Assembly (NCBI RefSeq): GCF_018476885.1
Contig: NZ_JAHCVJ010000012.1
Coordinates: 1-64,000 of the forward strand
Source of the DNA: Geoanaerobacter pelophilus
GTDB lineage: Bacteria > Desulfobacterota > Desulfuromonadia > Geobacterales > DSM-12255
Length of the DNA: 64,000 nucleotides
Reading direction: 5' to 3'
Within the stretch, counting starts at the first letter, position 1; each line of letters starts with the position of its first letter. The notes under the pieces were generated by a model that did not search any database, was not told where the DNA came from, and saw only the letters and a list, made by a program, of their open reading frames with translations. Below are positions 38,983 to 47,563 of the stretch, one piece after another. The translations under genes and the position numbers were made by a program.

Positions 38983-39636
38983 ATGAAAGATCGAAACTAT
39001 AGATTTGCAAGTATGCTGGCCCTGTTTACGATTTTCTATAATCTGGCAGAAGGGGGTGTTTCGATATCGCTTGGGGTTGCAGATGAAACCCTGGCACTGT
39101 TCGGCTTTGGCGTGGATTCCTTCATTGAAGTGATTTCTGCAATCGGTGTCTGGCATATGCTGCGTAGGATCCGGGCCAACGGTAATGAGAGCAGGGACGA
39201 ATTCGAGCAGCGTGCACTGCGTATCACCGGCGCCGCCTTCTACGTTCTGACAATCGGTTTGATTCTGACGGCAGCGCTCAACCTCTATCAGCAGCACAAG
39301 CCTGAGACAACAATATGGGGAATCGTTGTCTCACTTGTCTCGGTCTCTTTCATGTGGGTTCTGATTCATCAGAAGACCAAAGTCGGTATGCTGTTGAACT
39401 CACCTGCCATACTGGCTGATGCAGCATGTTCACGAGCGTGTCTCTACCTGTCAGTTGTATTAATGATATCAAGTGTTGGCTATGAGTTGACTGGAATTGG
39501 CAGTCTGGACGCAATCGGAGCGGTATTAATTGCATGTCTGACTTTCAAAGAAGGGAAGGAATCATTTGCCAAGGCAAAAGGGATGAACTGTTCATGCAGT
39601 TGTGCATGCAGTTCGAAAAAGGAAATATCTGAGTGA
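38983..39636 (+). CDS. CDF-like cation efflux membrane protein with Cys tail
   Basis: 217 residues. Membrane part of a cation-diffusion-facilitator-type transporter: GFGVDSFIEVISAIGVWHML and ILADAACSRACLYLSVVLM hold the acidic/Cys residues, and GSLDAIGAVLIACLTFKEG the last helix. The normal CDF cytoplasmic domain is missing and replaced by a short Cys-rich tail (MNCSCSCACSSKK), a likely soft-metal ligand. Follows the ArsP-like gene by 15 bp. The substrate is unknown; thiol-bound metals are suggested by the tail. Confidence 0.75.
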   Translation: MKDRNYRFASMLALFTIFYNLAEGGVSISLGVADETLALFGFGVDSFIEVISAIGVWHMLRRIRANGNESRDEFEQRALRITGAAFYVLTIGLILTAALNLYQQHKPETTIWGIVVSLVSVSFMWVLIHQKTKVGMLLNSPAILADAACSRACLYLSVVLMISSVGYELTGIGSLDAIGAVLIACLTFKEGKESFAKAKGMNCSCSCACSSKKEISE

Positions 39637-39860
39637 GGGTCGAGTATAATGAGAATATAAGATGGTCTGCAGGTACAGCAACGTCAGAAAGCGCACTATC
39701 TATACATCCATACATGATGGTGCCGCAACATAGATGCAATAAGACGAACTACCGGTGCCTTCACGCTTGGGTGCTATAAAGAGTTGAGCCCCAGAGGGCG
39801 CTGCTGTTCAATGGAAATAAAACAACTGATAAAAACATTATCAATATCCACGGAGACCCG

Positions 39861-40364
39861 ATGAGACATACGGTTACTATGATCGTTCTGTTATTACTTG
39901 CCGTACTTCTGCAATCACACGTTGCATCCGCGTCAGAGTCAGAATTTGAGGCGTTTCTCGGTCGTTTCGATTACGAACTGCGCGATGATATGAAAATCGA
40001 TAGCAAGGGGCTGCTACCGCTCCTTCTAAACGGTAAGGCTGTGCTTGTTGACGTGCGGTTCAAGGAGGAGGTTGCCGCCTGGCGCACCGGTTTCGGGCAA
40101 AATATCCCGCTGAACGATTTGCCTAAAAGAATCAATGATCTACCAAAAGACAAGATCATAGTGGTTGCCTGCCCGCACAAGGATCGCTCAGCCATCGCAA
40201 TGGCATATCTGCGAAGCAAAGGATATAACGCAAAATATCTCACTGATGGTCTGCTCGGACTTGCCGAACAGTTACGAGGCGAGCGGGCGAAGGACTTTAT
40301 GGGTGCTCTCGAACGGCAAACCAAAGTCGACAAGTCAAATACAGGCAAAGGAGATGGACAATGA
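39861..40364 (+). CDS. Exported rhodanese-like protein
   Basis: 167 residues. Signal peptide (MIVLLLLAVLLQSHVASA), then a rhodanese domain: VLVDVRFKEEVAAWRTGF and active loop ACPHKDRSAIAM with the catalytic Cys. A periplasmic location would place sulfane-sulfur chemistry outside the cytoplasm. Its stop overlaps the start of the mini-thioredoxin gene (ATGA), pairing a sulfurtransferase with a dithiol. Confidence 0.82.
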   Translation: MRHTVTMIVLLLLAVLLQSHVASASESEFEAFLGRFDYELRDDMKIDSKGLLPLLLNGKAVLVDVRFKEEVAAWRTGFGQNIPLNDLPKRINDLPKDKIIVVACPHKDRSAIAMAYLRSKGYNAKYLTDGLLGLAEQLRGERAKDFMGALERQTKVDKSNTGKGDGQ

Positions 40365-40588
40365 AAATCGAAGTACTCGGAACCGGCTGCGCCAAGTGCA
40401 CTACGCTTTATGACAACGTGAAGTCCGCACTCAAAGAGGTTGGAAAAGAAGCAGAAGTGGTTAAGGTGCAGGACATCCCGTCCATCATGAAGTACGGCGT
40501 GATGAGCACTCCTGCGCTGGTGATTGACGGGAAAGTCGCGTTTTCCGGAAAGGCACCTGGTGTGGCGGAACTCAAAGGGTTTTTGTGA
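40361..40588 (+). CDS. Small redox-active disulfide (mini-thioredoxin) protein
   Basis: 75 residues. Active site GTGCAKCTTLYDNV (CxxC, C10 and C13) and cis-Pro loop VMSTPALVIDGKV define the MTH895/TM0996-type redox-active disulfide 2 family, frequent in arsenic and metal clusters. GGAG before the ATG. Overlaps its neighbours on both sides (ATGA type). Confidence 0.88.
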   Translation: MKIEVLGTGCAKCTTLYDNVKSALKEVGKEAEVVKVQDIPSIMKYGVMSTPALVIDGKVAFSGKAPGVAELKGFL

Positions 40589-40656
40589 TGCGATGGATAC
40601 TGATGCCCCTGGCAGCAGTCCTGTTGAATATAAATGGCTCCCATCAAGGTTCTTGA
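40588..40656 (+). pseudogene. Truncated exported-protein start
   Basis: TGATG overlap with the mini-thioredoxin gene opens a 22-codon frame, MRWILMPLAAVLLNINGSHQ..., which looks like the beginning of a signal peptide cut short. It is followed after 56 bp by the duplicated selenoprotein segment, so a downstream gene was probably replaced by it. Confidence 0.4.
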
Positions 40657-40712
40657 CAGATCATTACCTGCACTGCATTGAGCAGAACTGAATTTATAAT
40701 CAGGAGGTTTCC

Positions 40713-40982
40713 ATGTTGAAGATGATTGTATTTCACACCGGAAGTAGTGGTTGAACGAGTTGCGCTATGGCCACAGGTGTGGCCAATAGAATGAAGGCTC
40801 ACTTCGGTGAGGCGATTGACCTGGAGATACATCTGATTGATTCAGCGGATGCTGCCAACTATGTACTGAGAGGAGCCACGACCGTTTTTCTCGACGGCAC
40901 ATGGGTTCCCTTGGATATCGCCACATCGGCTGGCAGAATGCAGGAATATATTGAACAGGCAATTATCGACTGGACACACTGA
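40713..40982 (+). CDS. UGA-containing thioredoxin-like selenoprotein (copy 2)
   Basis: 89 residues with the TGA at 40752-40754 read as selenocysteine (residue 14): MLKMIVFHTGSSG-U-TSCAMATG. About 80% identical to copy 1 along the first 83 residues, and the upstream bases AACTGAATTTATA and GGAGGTTTCCATG are shared too. The last residues IIDWTH differ from copy 1 and equal the end of the CGGC protein at 29224, so the gene ends in a recombinant tail. It lies 17 bp before the ECF sigma gene, possibly on one transcript with it. Confidence 0.82.
40752..40785 (+). promoter_or_regulatory. Bacterial SECIS element of selenoprotein copy 2
   Basis: UGA, 13 nt, then TGGCCAC-AGGT-GTGGCCA (40768-40785). 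Same geometry as copy 1, but the fourth pair of the GGCnAC stem is C-G instead of T-A: a compensatory double change that keeps the stem while the AGGU loop is unchanged. Confidence 0.8.
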
Positions 40983-40999
40983 TCGTATCTTGGACTTAA

Positions 41000-41554
41000 A
41001 TGAATGACGACAAGGTCATAGAACATTTCAAAAATGCCGATACCTCTGTATTTGCAGAGTTAGTCCTTAAATATCAGGACAGGATTTATAACCTGTGCCG
41101 TTATATGCTGGAAAACCCTCAGGACGCCGAGGATGCCGCACAGGATACCTTCATAAAAGCATATCAGGGTCTCAAGAACTACTCCCCGACCGCATCATTT
41201 TACACATGGTTGTACCGTATCGCAGTCAACACCTGCATCGACCACAAAAGAAAATTCTCCCTTCAATCCCTATTTTTCTCTGACAACAAAGATAATCACA
41301 TTGAACGTTTCCCCTCACAGGCTCCCACACCCGAATCAGCCTACGCCACCAAACAGTCAATGCATGCCTTACAAGCTGCCTTGAATAATCTCTCCGCAAA
41401 ATTACGGGTAGTTGTCGTACTGAATGAACTGGAAGGGCTTTCCTACGAAGAGATCGCCGAAATCCTAGATGTCTCTATCGGTACTGTAAAATCAAGGATT
41501 TCCCGTGCGCGGGAAGATTTGCAAAAGAATATGAAAAAAGTACGGAACAAATAA
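41000..41554 (+). CDS. ECF RNA polymerase sigma factor
   Basis: 184 residues. Region 2 (FAELVLKYQDRIYNLCRYML, DAEDAAQDTFIKAYQGL, WLYRIAVNTCID) and region 4 (LRVVVVLNELEGLSYEEIAEIL, VSIGTVKSRISRAREDL) are complete, the RpoE-like ECF class. Followed by an anti-sigma factor and a periplasmic CnrX/Spy-like sensor, then an exporter, so it probably activates this operon under envelope or metal stress. Confidence 0.92.
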   Translation: MNDDKVIEHFKNADTSVFAELVLKYQDRIYNLCRYMLENPQDAEDAAQDTFIKAYQGLKNYSPTASFYTWLYRIAVNTCIDHKRKFSLQSLFFSDNKDNHIERFPSQAPTPESAYATKQSMHALQAALNNLSAKLRVVVVLNELEGLSYEEIAEILDVSIGTVKSRISRAREDLQKNMKKVRNK

Positions 41555-41586
41555 CAACATGGATCGTTAAATTGAATGAGGGTGTC

Positions 41587-42036
41587 ATGAAATGCTCAAA
41601 AGCCGGTAAATATCTGTGGTCCTATATTGATAACGAGTTGGGTGCTCAAGACGTCGACCTGCTCGAATCGCATCTAAATCACTGCGAGCAATGCACAGGG
41701 CAACTGGAACAGATTCGTCACCTTCGAGGAATGTTCAATCAGGCCCAGCGATTTACCGCCCCATCAGCATTAAAGGCAAGGATCATGGAGAAGGTAAACG
41801 AGGCACCAGTGAAGGGGTTCTCGTTATTTCCAATATTCATCCGGTTTGCCGAAGTTGGCGTCTTCGTGCTGACCATATCAGCCGGGATCATGTCGGGCGG
41901 CATGCTGATCAGTTCTTTTGCTCTTCATCACAGGGGAGAAGCGATTATCTCATCTCTTTCTCTTGATACTTTCGAGGCTTTACCGCCTGACTCTTTAGGG
42001 CGGGCGTATCTTGCCATGACGGAGGAGAGACGATGA
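41587..42036 (+). CDS. Zinc-finger (zf-HC2) anti-sigma factor
   Basis: 149 residues from the ATG at 41587. The HLNHCEQC motif with an upstream Cys (MKCSKAGKYLWSYIDNELG) makes the H-x3-C-x2-C anti-sigma zinc domain; one membrane helix (VGVFVLTISAGIMSGGMLISSFAL) follows, and a short periplasmic tail. It would hold the ECF sigma at the membrane. It overlaps the sensor gene by ATGA. Confidence 0.85.
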   Translation: MKCSKAGKYLWSYIDNELGAQDVDLLESHLNHCEQCTGQLEQIRHLRGMFNQAQRFTAPSALKARIMEKVNEAPVKGFSLFPIFIRFAEVGVFVLTISAGIMSGGMLISSFALHHRGEAIISSLSLDTFEALPPDSLGRAYLAMTEERR

Positions 42037-42515
42037 GGATCAGTTTCCTGAAAATTGCCCTAGCAGTTTCAATGATATTCAATCTCTCCGTTCTCGCAAC
42101 GGCTGGTTATTTCTATTACACGAAGAACGCTTACTGGGTCTCCCCTTTCGGCGCTAAAATGCGCAAAGACAAATTCCTGTTTGAACAACTCTCGTTACAG
42201 CCGGGCCAGGTAAAGAAGATGCGCGAGAAAGCGCTGCCTTTTCGTGCCCAGATTGACCGTAAACGACAGGAGGTCGTAGCAAAAAGAAATCACCTCTTCA
42301 ATCTCATGCGTGCTGATGTCACAGACGGTCAGGCTATCAAGGCAGCCTTGGCAGATATAAGCAAGAATCAGGCAGAGATCGAAGGAATGGTGATTGACCA
42401 TATTCTTCAGGAAAAGGCGACACTCGATGCTAACCAGCAGCAGAAGTTTCTCGACTTGATTCAGAAGAACATGACACAGGAACGGATGGTTTGTCCCCCG
42501 GTGGGGCGGAATTAG
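42033..42515 (+). CDS. Periplasmic CnrX/Spy-like sensor protein
   Basis: 160 residues. N-terminal anchor (IALAVSMIFNLSVLATAGYFYY), then an all-helical domain with LSLQPGQVKKMREKALPFRAQI and DANQQQKFLDLIQKN, the LTxxQ-type repeats of CnrX, CpxP and Spy. In CnrYXH such a protein senses metal and releases the anti-sigma factor; the gene order here (sigma, anti-sigma, sensor) is the same logic. A Met/Cys near the C-terminus (MVCPPVG) could bind metal. Confidence 0.75.
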   Translation: MRISFLKIALAVSMIFNLSVLATAGYFYYTKNAYWVSPFGAKMRKDKFLFEQLSLQPGQVKKMREKALPFRAQIDRKRQEVVAKRNHLFNLMRADVTDGQAIKAALADISKNQAEIEGMVIDHILQEKATLDANQQQKFLDLIQKNMTQERMVCPPVGRN

Positions 42516-42587
42516 CACAAAAGAGTTCTCTTCTGGGAATGGCCCGGTAAATCAATACGGTAAAACATATCGCGAGAGTGGGAACAT

Positions 42588-43844
42588 ATGAGAGCAACAA
42601 TTATCGTCATAGCAATATCTGTCCTGATAGCCGTACGCGGCTACGCTGCGGAAACGCTCAGCCTTGATGAAGCCCTGACAACTGCGTTGAAAAAACATCC
42701 CCAGATTGTCGAAGCAAGGGAGAACGTGCACAGCGCCGAGGCGAAAGCCGGCCAGGCATTCGCCAATTACTACCCCCAGATCAGCATCGCCGGTGACTGG
42801 AACAAAGGGGACTCGTATTTTCCGGCCCAGGAAATGATCAAAGCAACAGAAGTGAACATCGGCGGCCTGTATCTGAAGCAGACCATCTATGATTTCGGTC
42901 GCACAGCCGGCGCCGTCGATGCGGCCCGCAGCAATCGCGAGGCCGCCGAAAAAGCCCTGATAGTAACCCGGCAGGACTTGGCGCTGCGTGTCAAGAACGC
43001 CTTCTATCTGGTTCTGGCAACCGAAAAGCAGGTCATAGCCGTCAGGGAAACCGTAAAGGCCCGGGAGGATGTGTGCCGGCAGGCACAGGAGTTTTTCAAG
43101 GAAGGAATCAGGGCAAAAGTGGATGTCGCACGTGCCGAGGCAAACCTGTATACCGCCAGGACCTCCCTTATCCGTGCTGAAAACAATCGGGAGATAGCCC
43201 GGGTCGAACTTGCCAATGCCATGGGGATAGCATCCCTTGGAGAACGTACCCTGGTTGAGCCTTCAGCCTCTTCGACTCCTTTGCCTGAGCGAACTCTGTC
43301 CCAACAGGATGCGCTGCGGTTACGGGCAGAACTGCAACAAATGGCAGCCCTTAAAATGTCCGCAACCGCAAACCTGAAAACTGCCAAGAGCACCTATCTC
43401 CCTGTCATATCGGGCACGGCCAGTGCCGGCTATGCTGATCGGGACTTCCCGCCTGACGGAAAGGTGTGGGGCGTAGGGTTGAATCTGACCATGCCGCTCT
43501 TTTCAGGGTTCTCGTCTGATGAGCAGGTGCGTGAAGCCAACGCAAACATCAATGCCCTTGAAGCCAGACAGAACAACCTCAAACTGCAGATCACCAGGGA
43601 AGTCGAATCCGCCTGGCTCGGCGTTAACGAGGCGTCCGCCCGCATACTCTCAACCGATAAGGAAGTTGTCGCAGCCAATGAAAGCAAAGCACTGGCTGAA
43701 GGGCGTTATCACGAAGGGGTCGGCAGCATCATCGAAGTGACCGATGCCCAGTCCCAGGCACTTGATGCGCAAACTGCCCGCATACAGGCCCAATATGACT
43801 ATTACACCGCTCTCTGCCGACTTGACCGGGCAACCGGGAAATAG
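42588..43844 (+). CDS. TolC-family outer-membrane efflux protein
   Basis: 418 residues. Signal peptide (IIVIAISVLIAVRGYA) and two OEP repeats with long amphipathic helices; LSLDEALTTALKKHPQIVEARE and the matching second half (LSQQDALRLRAELQQMAALK) are typical. It forms the outer-membrane channel for the adaptor and ABC pump encoded next. No stop of the operon before it; 72 bp intergenic. Confidence 0.88.
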   Translation: MRATIIVIAISVLIAVRGYAAETLSLDEALTTALKKHPQIVEARENVHSAEAKAGQAFANYYPQISIAGDWNKGDSYFPAQEMIKATEVNIGGLYLKQTIYDFGRTAGAVDAARSNREAAEKALIVTRQDLALRVKNAFYLVLATEKQVIAVRETVKAREDVCRQAQEFFKEGIRAKVDVARAEANLYTARTSLIRAENNREIARVELANAMGIASLGERTLVEPSASSTPLPERTLSQQDALRLRAELQQMAALKMSATANLKTAKSTYLPVISGTASAGYADRDFPPDGKVWGVGLNLTMPLFSGFSSDEQVREANANINALEARQNNLKLQITREVESAWLGVNEASARILSTDKEVVAANESKALAEGRYHEGVGSIIEVTDAQSQALDAQTARIQAQYDYYTALCRLDRATGK

Positions 43845-43872
43845 AGGCGTTGCCGCTACCAAGGAGTGATCA

Positions 43873-45045
43873 ATGGAACTGCTGAAAACCCTGTCACGGA
43901 AGAAAAAGTATCTGATCTGGCCAGTAGTGCTCATCGCTCTCGGCATTGCGCTCAAGATGACCGTATTGGCCCCGCAGTCAGTAAAAATCGTCACGATTGA
44001 AAAACGTGACCTAACCGCCCAGGTCTATGGCAACGGTACAGTCGAGGCCAAGGTTGTGGTCGGCATTTCCAGCAAGATCACCGGTCGAATCGTTGAGTTG
44101 TACGCCGATCAAGGTGACATGGTGAAGCGGGGCCAACTTCTCGCCAAACTGGAAAACGAAGATTTCCGCCACCAGGAGCAGCAGTCCGAGGCCGGCCTTA
44201 ACCGGTCAGCGGCCTCCTTAAGTGCGGAACAGGCCAATCTTCAAAAGGCCAGGACCAACCTGGTCCTGGCTGAAAAAAACGCTCAACGATTCAAGGCACT
44301 GGCCGAAAAAAACCTGGTCTCCAAACTGGAGGCTGAACAGTATGATACCGCCTGCCAGGTGGCTAGGGAAGAGGTCGCCCGCAGCACGGCTGCCGTAGAG
44401 GCTGTGAAGATGGAACAGCGCGCTAACAGCGCCGGAGTCGGTTTCGCTAAAAGTAAAGTGGCGGACACTCTTATCTATGCCCCCCAGGATGGCATCATCA
44501 TCACCCGAGACCTGGAAAAGGGTGCAACTGTTTCTCCGGGGATGTCGGTCTTCACCCTGGCTGATCCTCGTACCATCTGGGTCAAGGCTAACGTTGACGA
44601 ATCGCAGTTGAAAGGGGTTAACGTCGGCAAAAAGGCAATAATCACCCTTCGTTCCTCGCCCGGCGATCAACTCCCCGGGCAGGTTGCCAGGCTGGGTCGT
44701 CAGAGCGATCGGGTAACCGAAGAACTCGAAGTCGATGTAGCCTTCAATGAGCCGCTGAAAAACTTTCGCCTGGGTGAGCAGTCCGATGTCTACATCGTTA
44801 CCGGGACGAAGAAAGATGCCCCGTCACTCCCCTCTGCTGCCATTGTCACGAAGGACAAAAAGCGTGGCGTGTGGCTGGTGAACGGTGGCAAACTCGCATT
44901 CAGGGAAGTAACTCCCGGTATCATGGATAAGCGCAACGTTACCGAAATCGTTACCGGTCTCGATGGTGGCGAACAGGTTGCAATGGCCCCTCCTCCTGAA
45001 ATGGCAAAATTCCAGGCAGGCATGAAGGTAAGGGGAGGTAAATGA
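43873..45045 (+). CDS. Periplasmic adaptor (MFP/HlyD) subunit
   Basis: 390 residues. N-terminal membrane anchor (YLIWPVVLIALGIAL), lipoyl half-motifs (GTVEAKVVVGISSKITGRIVEL and VADTLIYAPQDGIIITRD), a long helical hairpin between them, and a beta-barrel domain (WVKANVDESQLKGVNVG). MacA-type adaptor. It overlaps the permease gene by ATGA. Confidence 0.88.
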   Translation: MELLKTLSRKKKYLIWPVVLIALGIALKMTVLAPQSVKIVTIEKRDLTAQVYGNGTVEAKVVVGISSKITGRIVELYADQGDMVKRGQLLAKLENEDFRHQEQQSEAGLNRSAASLSAEQANLQKARTNLVLAEKNAQRFKALAEKNLVSKLEAEQYDTACQVAREEVARSTAAVEAVKMEQRANSAGVGFAKSKVADTLIYAPQDGIIITRDLEKGATVSPGMSVFTLADPRTIWVKANVDESQLKGVNVGKKAIITLRSSPGDQLPGQVARLGRQSDRVTEELEVDVAFNEPLKNFRLGEQSDVYIVTGTKKDAPSLPSAAIVTKDKKRGVWLVNGGKLAFREVTPGIMDKRNVTEIVTGLDGGEQVAMAPPPEMAKFQAGMKVRGGK

Positions 45046-46244
45046 ATCTCGCCATACGGGACATACGCTATCACCGGGGCAGGTTCATCCTGACGTCCAT
45101 CGGCCTTGGGCTTCTCCTTGGCGTGGTTATGAGCATGGGTGGCATCTACCGGGGACTCTTTGCCGATGCACTGGCAATACTGGAATTCACCAAAGCCGAC
45201 ATCTGGGTGGTGCAGCAGAATACCAACGGCCCTTTTGCCGAGAACTCGCGCATTCCGGAAGATATAAAATATCGAATACGAGCGGTGCCCGGTGTGGCTG
45301 AAGCATCACCGCTCTCATTCCAGACCATCCAGATCGAGCGGAAGAACATGCCGTTCCGGTTTTTCCTGATCGGATATGACCTGAATGGTTTCGGCGGACC
45401 GCCAATGATTCTTGCCGGTAGGAACATCCGCCAGAAACATTACGAGATGGTGGCAGCCAAGGGGATGAAGATGGAGATCGGCGACAAGATTCATCTCGGA
45501 CTCCATGACTATACGGTAGTCGGCATCACCGGCAAGGTGGTGTCATCAAGCGGCGACCCCGCAGCGTTTGTGAGCCTTGCCGATGCTCAGGACATCCAGT
45601 TCAAGAAAGATAACGACGCCATCAGGAACGACCGGGAACGGATCGGCGCGAATCTGGCCGGCGTTCAGTCTCTATCTCCCGTACAGGCGAAGTTTCTGCA
45701 ACAGAACATATCTGGCATCACGGAATCGACCCATACGGTAAATACCGTCGTGGCACGGCTGTCGCCGGGCGCTGATCTCAAAGAGGTACAGGAGCGGATA
45801 AGCCGCTGGAACCATTTCAAGCCGATCTCAGTGGAAGAGCAGACAAAGATACTCACCAAGGGGATGATCGAGAAGGCGCGGATGCAGTTGGGGCTGTTCC
45901 GGATCATCCTGCTGGTGATTTCGGCAGTAATCATCTCGCTCATCATCTACACTTCGACCCTCGACAAGATTAAGGTAATCGCTACCCTGAAACTGATCGG
46001 CTCGCAGAACCGGGTAATCGTCGGCATGATCCTTCAGCAGTCACTCTTGATGGGAGTGATCGCTTACGGCATCGGTTACGTATTGATCCTTCTGACGTAC
46101 GAAAAGTTCCCCCGGCGGATTGTCCTGGAGGCGTTAGACCTTCAGGCGCTGTTTGTCATTGTCATTGCGATCTGCATGATTGCCAGTTTTGTCGGAATCA
46201 GAAAAGCACTCAAGGTAGAGCCGGCGGAGGCACTTGGTGGATAA
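45042..46244 (+). CDS. MacB/FtsX-type ABC transporter permease
   Basis: 400 residues. One N-terminal helix (ILTSIGLGLLLGVVMSMGG), a periplasmic MacB-PCD-like domain (about 45-270) and three C-terminal FtsX helices (IILLVISAVIISLIIYTS, ILQQSLLMGVIAYGIGYVLI, VIVIAICMIASFVG). Works with the ATPase encoded next, as a mechanotransmission-type tripartite exporter. Overlaps both neighbours. Confidence 0.88.
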   Translation: MNLAIRDIRYHRGRFILTSIGLGLLLGVVMSMGGIYRGLFADALAILEFTKADIWVVQQNTNGPFAENSRIPEDIKYRIRAVPGVAEASPLSFQTIQIERKNMPFRFFLIGYDLNGFGGPPMILAGRNIRQKHYEMVAAKGMKMEIGDKIHLGLHDYTVVGITGKVVSSSGDPAAFVSLADAQDIQFKKDNDAIRNDRERIGANLAGVQSLSPVQAKFLQQNISGITESTHTVNTVVARLSPGADLKEVQERISRWNHFKPISVEEQTKILTKGMIEKARMQLGLFRIILLVISAVIISLIIYTSTLDKIKVIATLKLIGSQNRVIVGMILQQSLLMGVIAYGIGYVLILLTYEKFPRRIVLEALDLQALFVIVIAICMIASFVGIRKALKVEPAEALGG

Positions 46245-46953
46245 ATCCATGTATGCAATAGAAGTTGAAAAACTGACGAAGATTTACGGCAAAGGCGAGA
46301 CTGCTGTAACCGCCATTGCGGATGCCTCCTTCCAGGTAAAACCAGGGGAACTGGTAGCCATTCTCGGCCCGTCAGGATCAGGGAAGACTACCCTGCTTAC
46401 CTCTATCGGCCTGATCAATGAGCCGACCCATGGCACGGTAGTCATTGACGGTGCAACAGTTGCCGATGAAGGGTGGATAACGGGTATCGACCTGAAACGG
46501 CTCCGCCGGGAAAAACTCGGCTTCATCTTTCAGCATCACAACCTGATCCCTTTTCTGACCGCCCTGGAAAACGTCATGGTTGCGCTGGAGATCAACAATC
46601 TCTCCGGACAGGAGGCAAAAAGCCGGGCAACTGAACTGCTTGAATCCCTCAATCTGGGGCATCGCCTGAACAACTATCCCACGGCTCTCTCCGGTGGCGA
46701 AGCGCAGCGGGTAGCCATTGCCCGGGCTTTGGCCAACAAGCCTAAGGTAATTCTGGCCGATGAACCGACTGCAGCGCTGGACACCGAGAACGGGAAAAAC
46801 GTCATGTCTCTGTTGAAATCGCTCGCGGTTGAGAACCATTCGGCGATTCTGGTCGTAACGCATGACCATAGGATGGTGGAAGGATTCGATCGGATTTTTC
46901 AGGTAAGCGATGGTCGAATCACCGGCGAAGAAAACAGCGATTACAATAACTGA
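46234..46953 (+). CDS. ABC transporter ATP-binding protein (LolD/MacB type)
   Basis: 239 residues from the GTG at 46234 (GGAGG upstream; an ATG at 46249 is possible). Walker A GPSGSGKTTLL, Q-loop FQHHN, signature LSGGEAQRVAIARAL, Walker B VILADEPTAALD, and H-switch VVTHDHRM are intact. Energises the export pump. Overlaps the permease gene by 11 bp. No terminator follows before the methyltransferase gene. Confidence 0.93.
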   Translation: MVDKSMYAIEVEKLTKIYGKGETAVTAIADASFQVKPGELVAILGPSGSGKTTLLTSIGLINEPTHGTVVIDGATVADEGWITGIDLKRLRREKLGFIFQHHNLIPFLTALENVMVALEINNLSGQEAKSRATELLESLNLGHRLNNYPTALSGGEAQRVAIARALANKPKVILADEPTAALDTENGKNVMSLLKSLAVENHSAILVVTHDHRMVEGFDRIFQVSDGRITGEENSDYNN

Positions 46954-46972
46954 TATTTAAGGACTACGATTG

Positions 46973-47563
46973 ATGAACTGGGATGAACGTTACAGCGAGC
47001 CGGGTTTTTCATACGGCATTGCACCGAATGAGTTTCTGGTATCGGTAGTAGACCGAATTCCGAACGGAAGAATTCTTTCACTGGCAGAGGGTGAAGGGCG
47101 AAACGCCGTCTATTTGGCATCGCTTGGGTATCAGGTGACCGGAGTTGACGGATCGGAAGTCGGTCTGCGTAAAGCCGCGAAACTGGCTTTAGAGCGTGGT
47201 GTTACCATAACCACGATACATGCTGATTTGAGTACCTTTGAAATAGAACCGGAGGTGTGGGACGGAATCGTCGCCATCTATTGCCACCTGCCTTCAGCGA
47301 TCCGCATTCCTTTACATCAGGCAGCTGTCAGGGGGCTGAAACCTGGCGGTGCCTTTGTATTGGAGGCGTTCAGCAAGGACCAACTCCCCTACGACACCGG
47401 AGGCCCCAAATCCCTCGACATGCTCATGTCGCTGGATGACCTGAAACAGGAACTTGCCGGTCTGGAGTTTGTGCATGCTGTTCAAATGGAACGGGAAGTG
47501 CTGGAGGGGCGGGGACATACTGGCCTGGCATCCGTAGTTCAGGTATTGGGAATCAAGCCATGA
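46973..47563 (+). CDS. TehB-like SAM methyltransferase (copy B)
   Basis: 196 residues from the ATG at 46973 (AAGGA upstream). Motif I GRILSLAEGEGRNAVYLASL; VTGVDGSEVGLRKAAKLA; WDGIVAIYCHLPSAIR. A close paralogue of the gene at 35628. It is joined by ATGA to the J-domain gene and sits 19 bp after an ABC exporter, which suggests that the methylated product or its substrate is exported (inference). Confidence 0.82.
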   Translation: MNWDERYSEPGFSYGIAPNEFLVSVVDRIPNGRILSLAEGEGRNAVYLASLGYQVTGVDGSEVGLRKAAKLALERGVTITTIHADLSTFEIEPEVWDGIVAIYCHLPSAIRIPLHQAAVRGLKPGGAFVLEAFSKDQLPYDTGGPKSLDMLMSLDDLKQELAGLEFVHAVQMEREVLEGRGHTGLASVVQVLGIKP

